Below the pieces are notes generated by a model that ran no database searches, was not told the origin of the DNA, and worked only from the letters and a program-made list of their open reading frames with translations. A program made the translations under genes and the position numbers. Below are positions 46,326 to 56,311 of a stretch of 64,000 nucleotides of DNA, piece after piece; the first letter of the stretch is position 1; each line of letters opens with the position of its first letter. The stretch covers positions 62,001-126,000 of the forward strand of contig NZ_BOLP01000011.1 of assembly GCF_016861695.1 (NCBI RefSeq), in the 5' to 3' direction. This DNA is from Levilactobacillus andaensis (GTDB lineage Bacteria > Bacillota > Bacilli > Lactobacillales > Lactobacillaceae).

Positions 46326-47183
46326 TTATTTACTGAAGGGGTATGAGTAAGCCCCCACTTCCAAATTGACCACACCTTTGGCCTTCATCTTCGCTGCAAT
46401 GCTAGGATAAAAGGCCATTTTCTTCGCGAAACTGGAGATGCTGGCATAGACCTCATTGCCGTCGTTCATGAAGAGGTGAACCCGGTCAGGATTGGCTTTG
46501 GTCGGTGACTCCTGAATCTCACTGATGCTGCGCTTGATCGTTGGATTGAGCTGCGCGTACTGGAGAATCATGCGGTGCAACGTCTTGGCGTGCTTAAAGT
46601 TGCCGTAGACCGGCGTCCCACTTTTCGGTTGCGTCACTGACTGTTCACTAACAATACCATTTTCTAAGACTTCATAGTAACGATTTTGCTTCAATACGTA
46701 CCCGGCGGTCATAAACTCCGTCACGTGAATCGTCGCGTGATTCGGTCGTTTGAAGTGAATCGTCACCCGCTTGACTCGCGTGTTCCGCTTAACGGCCTGT
46801 TTTTCCAACTGTTGCGTATGCCCTAACAGTTGGAAAATGGAATTTCCCGGCTGGACCTGCGCTGCGCGTTGCACCTGGGCCGCGGAGAGGGCAACGTTTC
46901 CCGTCACCCGCACCGTTTTGAAATGACTCAGTGGCGAAACCAAGTACACCATGACTAAAATAACGGCAGTAAAACTTCCTAGCAGTATGCTCAGTCGCCG
47001 AACTAACTTCCGCGTCCGTTCATGTTTCAGCCGCGGTAACTTATCGCCAATGCGCTTCGCCTTATGGATCCAGCCAGGCGTTTTGGCTCGCTGCCGTTTC
47101 TGCTGGGCTTGCGCCTGATACTTCTCCCATGGTGTTAGTGATCGCTGTTGTTTCGGATCGTTACGGTTTAAACGAAGCTTCAC
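46326..47183 (-). CDS. divIB: Cell-division protein DivIB/FtsQ
   Basis: A 285-residue single-pass protein: basic cytoplasmic N-terminus (about 1-65), transmembrane helix LSILLGSFTAVILVMVYLV (about 66-84), POTRA domain (about 88-155; FKTVRVTGNVALSAAQVQ), and a FtsQ/DivIB domain. It scaffolds FtsL and the septal peptidoglycan synthase. Placed between murG and ftsA as usual in lactobacilli. Confidence 0.93.
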   Translation of the reverse strand: MKLRLNRNDPKQQRSLTPWEKYQAQAQQKRQRAKTPGWIHKAKRIGDKLPRLKHERTRKLVRRLSILLGSFTAVILVMVYLVSPLSHFKTVRVTGNVALSAAQVQRAAQVQPGNSIFQLLGHTQQLEKQAVKRNTRVKRVTIHFKRPNHATIHVTEFMTAGYVLKQNRYYEVLENGIVSEQSVTQPKSGTPVYGNFKHAKTLHRMILQYAQLNPTIKRSISEIQESPTKANPDRVHLFMNDGNEVYASISSFAKKMAFYPSIAAKMKAKGVVNLEVGAYSYPFSK

Positions 47184-47214
47184 GGTCGCTCACCTTCCAT
47201 TCACTGATCTGGTT

Positions 47215-48309
47215 TTAATCTTTCTTTAGTGACAAGACCACGTCTAACACTCGGTCGGCTGCATCGGGAACCCCGAGCTGTTTAGAAGCCGCGGCCATAT
47301 CCTGACGCAACGCATCGTCGTTCATTAATTGATCCGCCTTAGCGACCAAGGTCTCCCCAGTCAAATCGGCTTCCTTGATGATTTCCGCGGCCCCGACTGT
47401 CGCCAATGACTGCGCGTTTTTGGTCTGGTGATCCGCGGTAACGTAAGGACTCGGAATCAAAATGGAAGGAATACCATCGGCCGTGATCTCGGCAATACTC
47501 GTGGCCCCGGCCCGGCCCACGATGGCCGCCACCTTTGGTAAGACCTCGGGCATATTGCTAATGTAGGGCTTAATCACCACATTGTCAGCCACAGTGACGT
47601 CCTTTAGCCGGTCCATCACGTTGTCATACCGTTTCTGCCCAGTCACAAACACCACCTGGTAATCGCGCTGATTGAATTCAGGAATGGCGGCAATTGTCGC
47701 CAGGTTGATTTTCGGTGCCCCTTGTGAGCCCCCAAAAATCAACAGGGTGGGCACATCGTCTTTCAGCTGATACTCAGACCAACTAAAGTGACTAACGACC
47801 TCAGCGGCTTCCTGAGCCCGGGGATTCCCGGTCTTAACCATCTTGTTAGCTGGTAGTTGATCCAACGCGGCGTCGAAGACGTACGCGATGCGGTCAACGT
47901 AACGGCTCAAGAACCGGTTGGTGATCCCAACGACACTATTTTGTTCGTGGATCAGCGTGGGCACATGTAGGTGCGCAGCCGCATAGACCACTGCACCAGA
48001 TACGTAGCCACCCGTTCCCACGACCACGTCCGGTTTGAAGGCTTTGATCATCTTTTTTGTCTCGTGAACACTCTTCAAAAACAAATAGACCGTTTTGAAG
48101 TTTTCCAGTGACAATGATCGCTTGAATCCTTGAATCCGGGTGGACTTAAATGGAATGCCCTTGGCTGGAACAATCGTGCTTTCCAGTCCCCGTTCGGATC
48201 CAACGTACATGACCTCGGCGTCGGGATCCCGCTTCTTGAGTGCTTTGATGAGCGCAAGTGCCGGGTAAATATGACCCCCGGTACCGCCACCTGATACCAT
48301 TAATCGCAT
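47215..48309 (-). CDS. murG: UDP-GlcNAc:lipid I N-acetylglucosaminyltransferase
   Basis: A 364-residue GT28 enzyme that makes lipid II at the inner membrane. [21 protein letters not shown] (N-terminal G-loop), [25 protein letters not shown], and [25 protein letters not shown] (UDP-GlcNAc site) are all there. Its ATG directly abuts the murD stop with no gap, so translation is probably coupled. Confidence 0.97.
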   Translation of the reverse strand: MRLMVSGGGTGGHIYPALALIKALKKRDPDAEVMYVGSERGLESTIVPAKGIPFKSTRIQGFKRSLSLENFKTVYLFLKSVHETKKMIKAFKPDVVVGTGGYVSGAVVYAAAHLHVPTLIHEQNSVVGITNRFLSRYVDRIAYVFDAALDQLPANKMVKTGNPRAQEAAEVVSHFSWSEYQLKDDVPTLLIFGGSQGAPKINLATIAAIPEFNQRDYQVVFVTGQKRYDNVMDRLKDVTVADNVVIKPYISNMPEVLPKVAAIVGRAGATSIAEITADGIPSILIPSPYVTADHQTKNAQSLATVGAAEIIKEADLTGETLVAKADQLMNDDALRQDMAAASKQLGVPDAADRVLDVVLSLKKD

Positions 48310-49689
48310 TTAAACTTCCTCCTGTTTACCCGTTAACTGCTCAACGGCCTTGATAAACCGATCGCCACGGACCTCAAAGTTCGGATACTGATCCCAACTG
48401 GCATTGGCTGGTGACAATAGAATGATGTCGCCGGCCGCGCTCAGTTGATAAGCTAACGGTACAGCAGTTTCTACATTTTCTGTCTTCTTAATAACCTTGA
48501 TACCGGCCTGCTTGGCAGTTTCCGCCAAGAGGTCCGCCGTCTGACCAAAAAGAATGATGGCCTTGACGTGGTCCTTGAAGGACGGGATCATTTTTTCAAA
48601 GGTGTAGCCCCGGTCTAAGCCCCCAGCTAAGAGAACCACTGGTGCCTTGAAGCCTTTTAGTGCCATCTCGGTCGCTTCCATGTCGGTGGCCTTAGAGTCG
48701 TTGTAGTATTGACGGCCCTCGGCTTCTAACACGTATTGTGTCCGGTGACGAACCCCACCGAAGCTCCGCAAAACGGCCACGATGGCTTGCGTGCTGACAC
48801 CCTTGATCTTAGCCACCGCAATAGCAGCCAGGGCATTCTCCACGTTGTGGTCCCCTGGTACCTTGATCTCGCTGGCAGCCATGATGTGTTCACCCTTGAA
48901 GTACAGTTCGCCGTCGGTCTCGTACGCGCCGTCTTCCGACTTGTTCAGCCGTGAGAACGGAACAACTTGGGCCGCGGACTGCTTGCTGAGTTTCTGCCAT
49001 TCGGGATCATCGAAGTTGACCACGAAGTAATCGGTCGCCGTTTGGTTCGCAGTGATTTTCATCTTGGCGGCTACATAGTTCGCCCGCGTCTTGTGGTAGT
49101 CCAAGTGGTTGGAGAAGATATTCGTCAGCACGGCAATGTGTGGGTGAAATTCAGTCGTTTCGGCCAACATGAAGCTGGAGACTTCCAGGACTAACGTGTC
49201 ATCCGGCGTCACCTCTTGAACCACCTTGCTGGCAGGAATCCCAATGTTGCCGGCATAGACGGCGTGACCGGCTTTCCGGTCGTGGTCGACCATCTTTTGA
49301 ATCATGGTCGTGGTCGTCGTCTTCCCATTGCTCCCAGTAACGGCGATCAATTCGGCGTCGGCAACTTCGCCGACCAATTCCATTTCACCAATCACCGGAA
49401 TCTTTTCTGCGATTGCCCGCTTAACGACTGGCACGTCGTAGAAAATGCCGGGATTCTTCACGATCAAGTCGTACCCCGGGTCCAGCAGGTCGGCCGTTTG
49501 TTCACCGGTAATCACGGTAAACCCGTCCGCTTGTAAATCGCGAGCATCTTGGTTTTCGGCCAGTGGCTTCACGTCACTGACGGTCACCTTGGCCCCTAAT
49601 TTTTTCAACAAGCGAGCCGCGTTGACCCCACTCTTCGCCAGTCCTAAGACCAGCACTTTCTTCCCCGTATACGTCGTGATCTGCTTCAT
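48310..49689 (-). CDS. murD: UDP-N-acetylmuramoyl-L-alanine:D-glutamate ligase
   Basis: A 459-residue Mur ligase adding D-Glu to UDP-MurNAc-L-Ala. KVLVLGLAKSGVNAARLL (UDP-MurNAc domain), the ATP loop AVTGSNGKTTTTTMI (about 111), EVSSFMLAETTEFHP, and YNDSKATDMEAT (about 325) identify MurD. ATG at 49689 follows AAAGG; an upstream in-frame start lacks a ribosome site. It begins a transcription unit of its own, separated from mraY by a terminator and two repeats. Confidence 0.96.
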   Translation of the reverse strand: MKQITTYTGKKVLVLGLAKSGVNAARLLKKLGAKVTVSDVKPLAENQDARDLQADGFTVITGEQTADLLDPGYDLIVKNPGIFYDVPVVKRAIAEKIPVIGEMELVGEVADAELIAVTGSNGKTTTTTMIQKMVDHDRKAGHAVYAGNIGIPASKVVQEVTPDDTLVLEVSSFMLAETTEFHPHIAVLTNIFSNHLDYHKTRANYVAAKMKITANQTATDYFVVNFDDPEWQKLSKQSAAQVVPFSRLNKSEDGAYETDGELYFKGEHIMAASEIKVPGDHNVENALAAIAVAKIKGVSTQAIVAVLRSFGGVRHRTQYVLEAEGRQYYNDSKATDMEATEMALKGFKAPVVLLAGGLDRGYTFEKMIPSFKDHVKAIILFGQTADLLAETAKQAGIKVIKKTENVETAVPLAYQLSAAGDIILLSPANASWDQYPNFEVRGDRFIKAVEQLTGKQEEV

Positions 49690-49763
49690 AATGACCTTTC
49701 GCTCTCCATTCATTCACTTATGCTTTTAATATTTTGATTCCAAAATTAATGCTCTTTACACGC

Positions 49764-49934
49764 CCCTGCGGCCATCAGGGATTCTACCTGCCATGGGGGC
49801 TAAGAATCGGGCTTCCAGCTCGTTTGAAAGCCACGAAAAACACGTGTCTCTCAAACGCCCGTGCTGTAAGCCTGGCAAGAAACGCCAGTCAACACCACTT
49901 TCACGGCTGGTTCCATCCCTGACGGCCTCCGGTT
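49764..49934 (+). repeat. Repeat family A, diverged copy upstream of murD
   Basis: Terminal arms TCAGGGAT / ATCCCTGA (paired change versus CCAGGGAT/ATCCCTGG). Hairpin GTTTGA / TCAAAC with CACG / CGTG inside, and CTGGC-AAGAAAC-GCCAG nested in GTG.TGT / ACA.CAC. Faces a minus copy at 50149. Confidence 0.82.
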
Positions 49935-50148
49935 AAGTTAGCTCTATATTGCAATATCTGTTGCAAATAAAGGCTACATAACTTTTCCATCCCAGCAGCA
50001 TTGTATTAACGTCATGTAACTGACAGTTATGAACACCGACAAACCTGTTCAAGCCATATGCCTAGTCATACAGACTTAGGGATGACCAACTGAAAAAGCT
50101 AGCGCCCGCAGCATCATTAAATATCTGTCGCGGTCACCGTCTAACCCC
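49935..50148. other. Spacer between two family A elements
   Basis: About 215 bases with no gene or motif recognised. Confidence 0.35.
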
Positions 50149-50320
50149 AGCCGCAGGAGGCCAGGGATGTAGCCAGCCGTGTCGACGATGTTAGTCGGGG
50201 TTTCTTCCCGGCTTACATCGTGGGACGACCTCGGAGACACGTGTTCTTCGTGGCTTTGAGGCGAACCGGAAGCCCGCCCTTTGGCTGGACAGCAGGCGGA
50301 ATCCCTGGCAGCCGGAGGCG
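50149..50320 (-). repeat. Repeat family A, minus orientation, downstream of mraY
   Basis: Ends GCCAGGGATG and ATCCCTGGCAGCCGG. Hairpin CGATGTTAGTCGGG / CCCGGCTTACATCG, loop GTTTCTT. Confidence 0.9.
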
Positions 50321-50403
50321 ATAATTCTCAGCCAACATCAGACACTTTAATTATACAGCGATAAGACCTGCGTGCTCCACTATTTATTCACAATCGACCC
50401 CAC

Positions 50404-50442
50404 TAAAAAAGGCTAGCTTGACCCTAACGAGCAAGCTAGCCC
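50404..50442 (-). terminator. Terminator of the mraZ-mraY operon
   Basis: Perfect 10-bp stem GGCTAGCTTG / CAAGCTAGCC with T6 on the minus strand, 15 bases after the mraY stop. Confidence 0.93.
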
Positions 50443-50457
50443 ATTAGTCAGTCGTCC

Positions 50458-51429
50458 TTATCTCGGCAAGATGACCCACAATCCAGTTAACGCAGTGATC
50501 AAACCGATTCCCCAGAAGGTAAAGTCAATCTTCCATTCGCTCCATCCCTTCATTTCGAAGTGATGGTGAATGGGACTCATCAGGAAAATCCGCTTACCGG
50601 TCAACTTAAACGAGGCAACTTGTAAAATAACACTCGCCGTCTCAATCACAAAGACTAACCCAATCCACAGCAACGACAATTCATGATGCAACAGAATTGA
50701 AACGGCCGCTAAGGCGCCACCCAGTGCTAAAGAACCGGTATCGCCCATAAAGATTTTGGCTGGTTTGTGATTAAAGATGAGAAAGCCGAGCAGACTACCA
50801 ACTACGGCAAAACAGAAAATGGCAATGTTCATTTGCATCTGGTGCCAAGCAATCACACCATAAGCCGCAAAGGAAATGCTTGCTAACCCACTGACTAGAC
50901 CATCCAACCCATCTGATAAGTTGACGGCGTTACTAAAGCCAACTAACCAAATAATGACGAAGATGGCGTACCAGCCACTCATGTGCCAGTTGCCCATCCC
51001 CGGGATATGCAGGGCCATTGGGAGCCGTTCGTGGGTGTAGACCCAAAATAAGATCAACGCCCCCACGATTTGGCCCAGTAATTTTTGCCAAGCCTTTAAG
51101 CCTTCATTTTGACGGTGGAAGAGCTTGATACTGTCATCCCAAGCACCCAGGCCACCATACAAGACCAGGATGAATAACAAGATCCAAGTCGTGGACAGTG
51201 TGTGGTGTGGGGCTAACAGCCAGCTACTAGCCAACGTCATCACTAAAATTGCAACGATGAATAGCAGGCCACCCATTGTAGGGGTGCCTGACTTTTTCTC
51301 GTGCCACGTTGGGCCTTCTTCACGAATCATCTGCCCCTCATGCCGGGCCCGGAAGTACCGAATCAGTGACGGCATAAACGCCGCCGTAATTATAAATCCG
51401 CCCAACAGGGGCACAATTACATTCATCAT
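50458..51429 (-). CDS. mraY: Phospho-N-acetylmuramoyl-pentapeptide transferase
   Basis: A 323-residue membrane enzyme with about ten helices, making lipid I from UDP-MurNAc-pentapeptide and undecaprenyl-P. [13 protein letters not shown] at the start, [13 protein letters not shown] (catalytic Asp pair region), [16 protein letters not shown], and [17 protein letters not shown] (the HHH motif) are diagnostic. ATG at 51429 or 51426; GAGAGAGAC ahead. Twenty-five bases after pbp2. A strong terminator follows, breaking the usual link to murD. Confidence 0.97.
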   Translation of the reverse strand: MMNVIVPLLGGFIITAAFMPSLIRYFRARHEGQMIREEGPTWHEKKSGTPTMGGLLFIVAILVMTLASSWLLAPHHTLSTTWILLFILVLYGGLGAWDDSIKLFHRQNEGLKAWQKLLGQIVGALILFWVYTHERLPMALHIPGMGNWHMSGWYAIFVIIWLVGFSNAVNLSDGLDGLVSGLASISFAAYGVIAWHQMQMNIAIFCFAVVGSLLGFLIFNHKPAKIFMGDTGSLALGGALAAVSILLHHELSLLWIGLVFVIETASVILQVASFKLTGKRIFLMSPIHHHFEMKGWSEWKIDFTFWGIGLITALTGLWVILPR

Positions 51430-51454
51430 TGTCTCTCTCAATCCTCATTCTCTT

Positions 51455-53617
51455 TTATTTATTTTGTTTCAGGGTCACGACCAGTGTCGAATCCGCACCA
51501 ACGGTGGTTCCCGCCTTAATGCTTTGCTTCGTCACGTAACCGTCACCCGATACAGTTAACTTTAAGCCTTCCAACTGAGCTAATTTTACCACATCACCCT
51601 TTGACCAGCCGATTAAACTTGGCAAGGCCACCGTTCCGCCAGTGGTAATGAATACCCGTTGGTCCTGATAGAGCGATGTTCCGGCCGTGACGGACTGTTT
51701 CAAAACCTTTGTCCCCGTCCCTAACTGCGTCACCGTGGCCCCCGCCTTGATCAACTCTCTCGTAGCGGTCGTCACGGATTTGCCAGCGACATTTGGCATC
51801 TTGTTCGTCTTCGTCGTGGTCGATCCGGTATTTTCTTGGAGGGCCCGTGCCATTACTGGCTTCATGATCGAAGCCAATAACTTGGTCGCGGTCGTCCCTC
51901 CCAGGTGTGGTTGTTTCATTGTGATATACATCACGTATTTAGGATTGCTGGCAGGAACCATCGCAGCAACCGAGTACAGATAATTGTCATCGCCGGAAAG
52001 GTAACCTTTCCCGTTGTTGCTGACCTGCGCCGTCCCGGTCTTCACCGCGACCTTGTAGCCACTCATCTTGTAGTCGGCCCCAATGCCATAGCTCTTGTAA
52101 ACCACGTCTTCCATGTGTTTCCGCACGGCCTGAGCCGTCTTCGCCGAGATGGGATTGCCCACCACGGTCGGCGAGTACTTCTTCACGGTCTTATTGGTAT
52201 CGGAATCAGCGACCTTACTGATCACGTAAGGCTTCATCATCTTCCCATCGTTGCTGACCGCACTTAGCGCCTGCAACATCTGGAAGACGGTGACCTGAAT
52301 CCCTTGACCAAATGACGTGTCGGCCTGTTCGATTGGCCGCTGAAAGGCAATACTCCCGGACATTTCACCCGGTAAGCCCGAATTCGTGCCCTTTAAGAAG
52401 TGGAAACGATCAATGTATTTCTTCCAGGTCTTGGCGCCCATCTGCTGTTCCAGGTGCGCCATAGCCACGTTACTGGAGAGCGCAAACCCCTTGTTGTAGG
52501 TAATCGTCCCCCAACCAGCAGTATTCCAGTCAGGCACGATTTGATTGCCAATGGTGTACCGGCCAGATTGGTAAGTCGCGTTCCCATTGTAATTGCCACT
52601 GTCGATGGATGAAGCCAACGTGAAGACCTTCATCGTCGACCCCGGTTCATAAGCATCCTGTACCAGCGTGTCACGCCAAATCTGGCTTAAACCTGACTTG
52701 GTCGTTGCATTAAACGTTGGCCGTTGCGTAGCCGCCAAAATGGCCCCAGTCTTGGCATTCATCAAGACCGCATTCATCGAGTTGGCCTTGACCTGACCCT
52801 GAACGTTGCTCATTTCGGTCTCAAGCAACGTCTGTAGCCGTGTGTCCAACGTGGTATAAACATTGTCGCCATTTTTAGCCTTCTTAGACTTCTGCTTGGT
52901 TCCCGGTAATTGGTAACCGTACATATCCTTCTTGATCTTTTGTGACCCATCCGTCCCGGTCAATTGCGAATTAAAGGCCTGTTCGATGCCCATGGTCCCG
53001 GTCAGCGTTGTTTGACCATTCTTGCTCGTTTGTGACTGCGCCAGGCCCACTAAATGCGAAGCAAAGATCCCGTTAGGATACAACCGGGCCTCCTGCTGAA
53101 CGAAATTGATCCCGGACAAATGATACGACTGAATTTTCTGCTTAGTGGTTAACGAAATGTTTTGCCCAGCCGTCCCAAACTCCACTTGGAACGTGTTGGC
53201 CTTACTTGGATAGAGCGCCTTAAGCGCCTGATCACGCTTCAATGGCAAGTACTTCGCCAAAACCGTCGCAATCTTCTCCTTGTTAGTGGCGTACAATTTC
53301 TTCCCATTCAGACTCACCTGCCGCTTATCAAGCACCACGTACAGGGAGTACACACTAGTATCTTCGGCAATCGCTTGGCCGTTCGCATCGTAAATGGTCC
53401 CCCGCTTCGCCTTGATGGTCTCATTGGCCGTATAGAGTTTCTGGGCCGAGGCACTCAGGTTAACGTTCTGAACCTTTTTCCCGATGGAGATATACGAAAA
53501 GCGACCGACGATAACCGCAAATACCACGAGGAAAAGGAAAAACAGAAACTGGCCAAAGTACTTCCGGTTTCTGCGTGGTTGCTTATTCATCATTTGTCGC
53601 TTTTGGGAATCTTTCAT
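51455..53617 (-). CDS. pbpB: Division-specific penicillin-binding protein 2 (FtsI/PBP2x type)
   Basis: A 720-residue class B PBP, the septal transpeptidase. Basic N-terminus, one transmembrane helix (FGQFLFFLFLVVFAVIVG, about 21-38), dimer domain, transpeptidase with STMK (about 329) in DAYEPGSTMKVF, SSN (about 383) in FALSSNVAMAHL and KTGTA (about 540), then two PASTA domains at the C-terminus (about 600-720). Two bases upstream of the ftsL stop on the minus strand; part of the mraZ operon. Confidence 0.95.
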   Translation of the reverse strand: MKDSQKRQMMNKQPRRNRKYFGQFLFFLFLVVFAVIVGRFSYISIGKKVQNVNLSASAQKLYTANETIKAKRGTIYDANGQAIAEDTSVYSLYVVLDKRQVSLNGKKLYATNKEKIATVLAKYLPLKRDQALKALYPSKANTFQVEFGTAGQNISLTTKQKIQSYHLSGINFVQQEARLYPNGIFASHLVGLAQSQTSKNGQTTLTGTMGIEQAFNSQLTGTDGSQKIKKDMYGYQLPGTKQKSKKAKNGDNVYTTLDTRLQTLLETEMSNVQGQVKANSMNAVLMNAKTGAILAATQRPTFNATTKSGLSQIWRDTLVQDAYEPGSTMKVFTLASSIDSGNYNGNATYQSGRYTIGNQIVPDWNTAGWGTITYNKGFALSSNVAMAHLEQQMGAKTWKKYIDRFHFLKGTNSGLPGEMSGSIAFQRPIEQADTSFGQGIQVTVFQMLQALSAVSNDGKMMKPYVISKVADSDTNKTVKKYSPTVVGNPISAKTAQAVRKHMEDVVYKSYGIGADYKMSGYKVAVKTGTAQVSNNGKGYLSGDDNYLYSVAAMVPASNPKYVMYITMKQPHLGGTTATKLLASIMKPVMARALQENTGSTTTKTNKMPNVAGKSVTTATRELIKAGATVTQLGTGTKVLKQSVTAGTSLYQDQRVFITTGGTVALPSLIGWSKGDVVKLAQLEGLKLTVSGDGYVTKQSIKAGTTVGADSTLVVTLKQNK

Positions 53618-53618
53618 G

Positions 53619-54020
53619 TTATTTGTTTACATTCCTTATTCTATCGTTTTGCAAAGTGAGCCCTTGCTTTTTGGCAATTTTATCAAGTCGCGTCCGACTC
53701 TGCAACTCATTAATTTCTTGTTGCGCGTTCGTATTGCGATTTTGAATCGTTGTCACGTTGCTATTCACACTCTGCAGTTCGTGTTGGGCGTTGCTCATCG
53801 CAATTTTTGATGAGACAACAAAGACCATGAGTGTCGCCAAAATCAGGCCACAGACCGTCATGAGACACTTTTCGAATTTAGAAACCGGTAACTTTTGGCT
53901 CTGAGGATTCCGTTGCGGATTACTTTGCGGGCGAGCCTGACGTTGCGGCTGTTCTATGTTTGGGCGTTGTTGGGGTTCCGGTGAAAGGGGAACCGCTTCA
54001 GCTAAACTATTCTGCGCCAT
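53619..54020 (-). CDS. ftsL: Cell-division protein FtsL
   Basis: A 133-residue bitopic protein: Pro/Gln/Arg-rich cytoplasmic part (1-48), transmembrane helix (about 50-72: CLMTVCGLILATLMVFVV), then an extracellular leucine-zipper-like coiled coil (QHELQSVNSNVTTIQNRNTNAQQEINELQSR). It has the small size and position of FtsL between rsmH and pbpB. One base ahead of pbpB. Confidence 0.88.
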   Translation of the reverse strand: MAQNSLAEAVPLSPEPQQRPNIEQPQRQARPQSNPQRNPQSQKLPVSKFEKCLMTVCGLILATLMVFVVSSKIAMSNAQHELQSVNSNVTTIQNRNTNAQQEINELQSRTRLDKIAKKQGLTLQNDRIRNVNK

Positions 54021-54062
54021 AAATAATCATCTTCCTATGTCGAGTTTTCGTTTTTAGTTAGA

Positions 54063-55007
54063 CTACTTAATTTTTTCTAAAATTCGTAACTTAGCACTAT
54101 GAGCACGATGGTTCGCTTCCAGCTCGGCTGGTGAAGGTGAAATCGGTTTGCGATTGACCAGTTGGTAGTCGGGTTGTAAATTGTCCGGGATGACCGGAAT
54201 GCCATGTGGCAATTCAGGCAGTGACGAATGTTCCCGGAACATCGTCTTGACCAATCGATCTTCCAAAGACTGGAAGGTGATCACGCTGATGCGACCATTC
54301 AGGTCCAGCAAGGAGACCGCCTGTTCCAGCGAAGCTTCTAAAGCTCCTAGTTCGTCGTTAACGGCGATCCGAATCGCTTGGAAAACCTTCTTCGCCGGAT
54401 GACCACCATGCCGCCGAGCCGCTGCGGGAATTCCCTCTTTGATGATTTCGACTAATTGGCCGGTCGTATCAATCGGGGCGACTGCGCGGTGTCGTTCAAT
54501 GGCACGGGCAATTGGCTTTGCGAACTTTTCTTCGCCATAACGGTGGAAAATCCGCATCAAGTCGTTAAACTCCCATTCATTGACCACGATCCACGCGGTC
54601 AATTTCTGGCTCTGGTCCATTCGCATGTCCAATGGTGCATCGTGTTGATAGCTAAAGCCACGATCAGCCTCGTCAAACTGCGGAGAGGAAACGCCTAAGT
54701 CATAGAGAATGCCATCTACCGCTGTAATGCCGCGCTGATTAAGTTCACTTTTAATATCGCGAAAGTTGCTTTTTATAAAGGTTAACTTACCTTCGTCCAC
54801 GTATTGCTTTAAATGTTGTTGGTTATAGGTAATGGCCGTCTGATCTTGGTCGAACGCGTAGAGATGCCCCGTCGTCAATTGCCCGAGGATGCGTTCACTG
54901 TGACCACCGCCGCCGAGAGTGCAGTCAACATAGATGCCCGTCGGCTTGATGGCTAACCCCGCCACTGCTTCTTTTAGTAATACGGTTACGTGATGAAAGT
55001 CTTCCAT
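54063..55007 (-). CDS. rsmH: 16S rRNA (cytosine(1402)-N4)-methyltransferase
   Basis: A 314-residue SAM-dependent methyltransferase (MraW). [16 protein letters not shown] (SAM motif, about 31-46), [34 protein letters not shown], and the C-terminal [19 protein letters not shown] are diagnostic. ATG at 55007 has AAAGGAG 7 bases ahead. Twenty-one bases after mraZ. Confidence 0.96.
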   Translation of the reverse strand: MEDFHHVTVLLKEAVAGLAIKPTGIYVDCTLGGGGHSERILGQLTTGHLYAFDQDQTAITYNQQHLKQYVDEGKLTFIKSNFRDIKSELNQRGITAVDGILYDLGVSSPQFDEADRGFSYQHDAPLDMRMDQSQKLTAWIVVNEWEFNDLMRIFHRYGEEKFAKPIARAIERHRAVAPIDTTGQLVEIIKEGIPAAARRHGGHPAKKVFQAIRIAVNDELGALEASLEQAVSLLDLNGRISVITFQSLEDRLVKTMFREHSSLPELPHGIPVIPDNLQPDYQLVNRKPISPSPAELEANHRAHSAKLRILEKIK

Positions 55008-55028
55008 AAACACTCTCCTTTCTCAAAT

Positions 55029-55460
55029 CTACATGCCAAAGTCGATTAAGTTCTCGGCAATGTCATCAAAATTTTCTTCAGCGGTGTCAGAGAAATCCTG
55101 CCACCGATCCGAACTCCAAATTTCAAAACGGTTAGCAACCCCGACAATCACACACTGTTTGGTTAACGCAGCGTGGTCGCGAAGTGGCTTAGGGATGTTG
55201 ATGCGCCCTTGCTTGTCCAGTTCACACTCCGTTGCTGCGGAGTAGAAGAAGCGGACGAAGGCGCGGGCGTCTTTGCGGTTGACTGGCAAGGCTTTCAATT
55301 TGTCTTGCAACGCCGACCATTCGGGCATTGCATACCCGAATAAACAGCCATCCATACCCCGGGTAACGACAAAATTGTCGCCTAACTGTTCCCGAAACTT
55401 AGCAGGAATAATTAGCCGGCCTTTGGTGTCGATCGAATGTTCGAATTCGCCCATGAACAT
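55029..55460 (-). CDS. mraZ: Transcriptional regulator MraZ
   Basis: A 143-residue protein of two AbrB-like swapped-hairpin domains (about 5-50 [17 protein letters not shown]; about 80-125 [19 protein letters not shown]). MraZ binds GTGG-type repeats in its own promoter and controls the division cluster. ATG at 55460 was chosen because the poly-G ribosome site is 8 bases upstream; ATG two codons earlier is too close to it. First gene of the dcw cluster. Confidence 0.94.
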   Translation of the reverse strand: MFMGEFEHSIDTKGRLIIPAKFREQLGDNFVVTRGMDGCLFGYAMPEWSALQDKLKALPVNRKDARAFVRFFYSAATECELDKQGRINIPKPLRDHAALTKQCVIVGVANRFEIWSSDRWQDFSDTAEENFDDIAENLIDFGM

Positions 55461-55497
55461 AGCCATTACCCCCCGTTTGTAACTATTTCCAAGTTTA

Positions 55498-55521
55498 CCA
55501 CACCCCCCCACTTTCTACCAC
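55498..55521 (-). promoter_or_regulatory. MraZ-box repeats upstream of mraZ
   Basis: On the minus strand GTGG begins three times at exact 10-base spacing (complement CCAC at 55498, 55508 and 55518). MraZ targets described in other bacteria are short direct repeats with about one helical turn spacing in this same place, so autoregulation is likely. Confidence 0.75.
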
Positions 55522-55560
55522 AACGTTTCCGAATTTTTATAAATTTCCCACCAAAGGCCC

Positions 55561-55597
55561 AAAAAGCCACGGCGAACACTTGTTCACCGTGGCTTTA
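55561..55597. terminator. Terminator between DUF3397 and mraZ
   Basis: AAAGCCACGG-GAACA / TGTTC-CCGTGGCTTT with A and T runs; 15-bp stem. It separates mraZ from the upstream gene on the same strand. Confidence 0.92.
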
Positions 55598-55660
55598 AGC
55601 GATTATTTTGCCCCATAAAAAATGAGTCATTAATCAAAATGATTTATATTTATGCATAAA

Positions 55661-56014
55661 CTAACTAATAACAAGTAAAAAACAAACAACAAAACCTAAC
55701 GCCCAAAAAAGGTCCGTCAGCCGCCAAAATGTCTTAAAAAAAGTGCTATAAAGTAACTCCTTGTTATGAACGGCCTGAATAAGTGTCACTAAGATACCCA
55801 CGCTCATCCAGCCGATCACTAACCACGGGAGAATAATTCCCGCACCGGCCGGTACCAGAATCACCGAACACAAGATGAGCAGTGGGGTCATGAGGTCCCA
55901 CGTACTCAATCCAGTTGGCCAACGACGCTTTAAAACTCGCTTGCTGGCGCGAATGATCAGCCAGCCGATCGCTAAAATCGCTAGTTGTCCCGCGGGCGAT
56001 GCCCAAAACGCCAT
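55661..56014 (-). CDS. DUF3397 membrane protein
   Basis: A 117-residue protein with four predicted membrane helices (about 8-25, 42-62, 66-82, 93-115). DUF3397 genes stand beside mraZ in lactobacilli; function unknown. ATG at 56014 has GGGGGGAAG ahead, the upstream frame lacks a site. A terminator follows. Confidence 0.8.
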   Translation of the reverse strand: MAFWASPAGQLAILAIGWLIIRASKRVLKRRWPTGLSTWDLMTPLLILCSVILVPAGAGIILPWLVIGWMSVGILVTLIQAVHNKELLYSTFFKTFWRLTDLFWALGFVVCFLLVIS

Positions 56015-56116
56015 TATACTTCCCCCCACTAATGTTTTCCGTCTCATTATAAAGATTTCTCAGGGGAGTTGCAATTCACGTTTTGTAACAAGCAGTTGAC
56101 AACTTGACCATGACGG

Positions 56117-56145
56117 TTGCAATTCCGCTGTTCTCACGGTAAACT
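56117..56145 (+). promoter_or_regulatory. Promoter of the DUF4044 gene
   Basis: TTGCAA (56117-56122), 17 bases, TAAACT (56140-56145), 38 bases upstream of the start codon. Confidence 0.55.
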
Positions 56146-56183
56146 AATTGAGTAAATTGGATTAAAGAGGTGGCTAAGCCCGC

Positions 56184-56306
56184 ATGGAAAAGAAGAAAAA
56201 ATCAACATTTCAAAAGATTACGAACGTCTTTGTTTGGATTATGATTATCGCAACAATTGGTTCCTTAGTTTTTGGGGCCATTTCCTCATTGGGGATTATG
56301 GGATAA
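56184..56306 (+). CDS. DUF4044 small membrane protein
   Basis: A 40-residue protein, MEKKKKSTFQKITN followed by one membrane helix (VFVWIMIIATIGSLVFGAIS) and GIMG. The N-terminal KKKKSTFQKIT is typical for the DUF4044 family of lactobacilli. A GAGGTGG site precedes the ATG by 13 bases and a strong terminator follows the stop, which supports a real gene despite its size. Function unknown. Confidence 0.82.
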   Translation: MEKKKKSTFQKITNVFVWIMIIATIGSLVFGAISSLGIMG

Positions 56307-56311
56307 TTTAT

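Noticed and set aside
53162-53659. 165-codon frame antisense to pbpB
   Set aside because: Shadow frame over the N-terminal part of pbpB.
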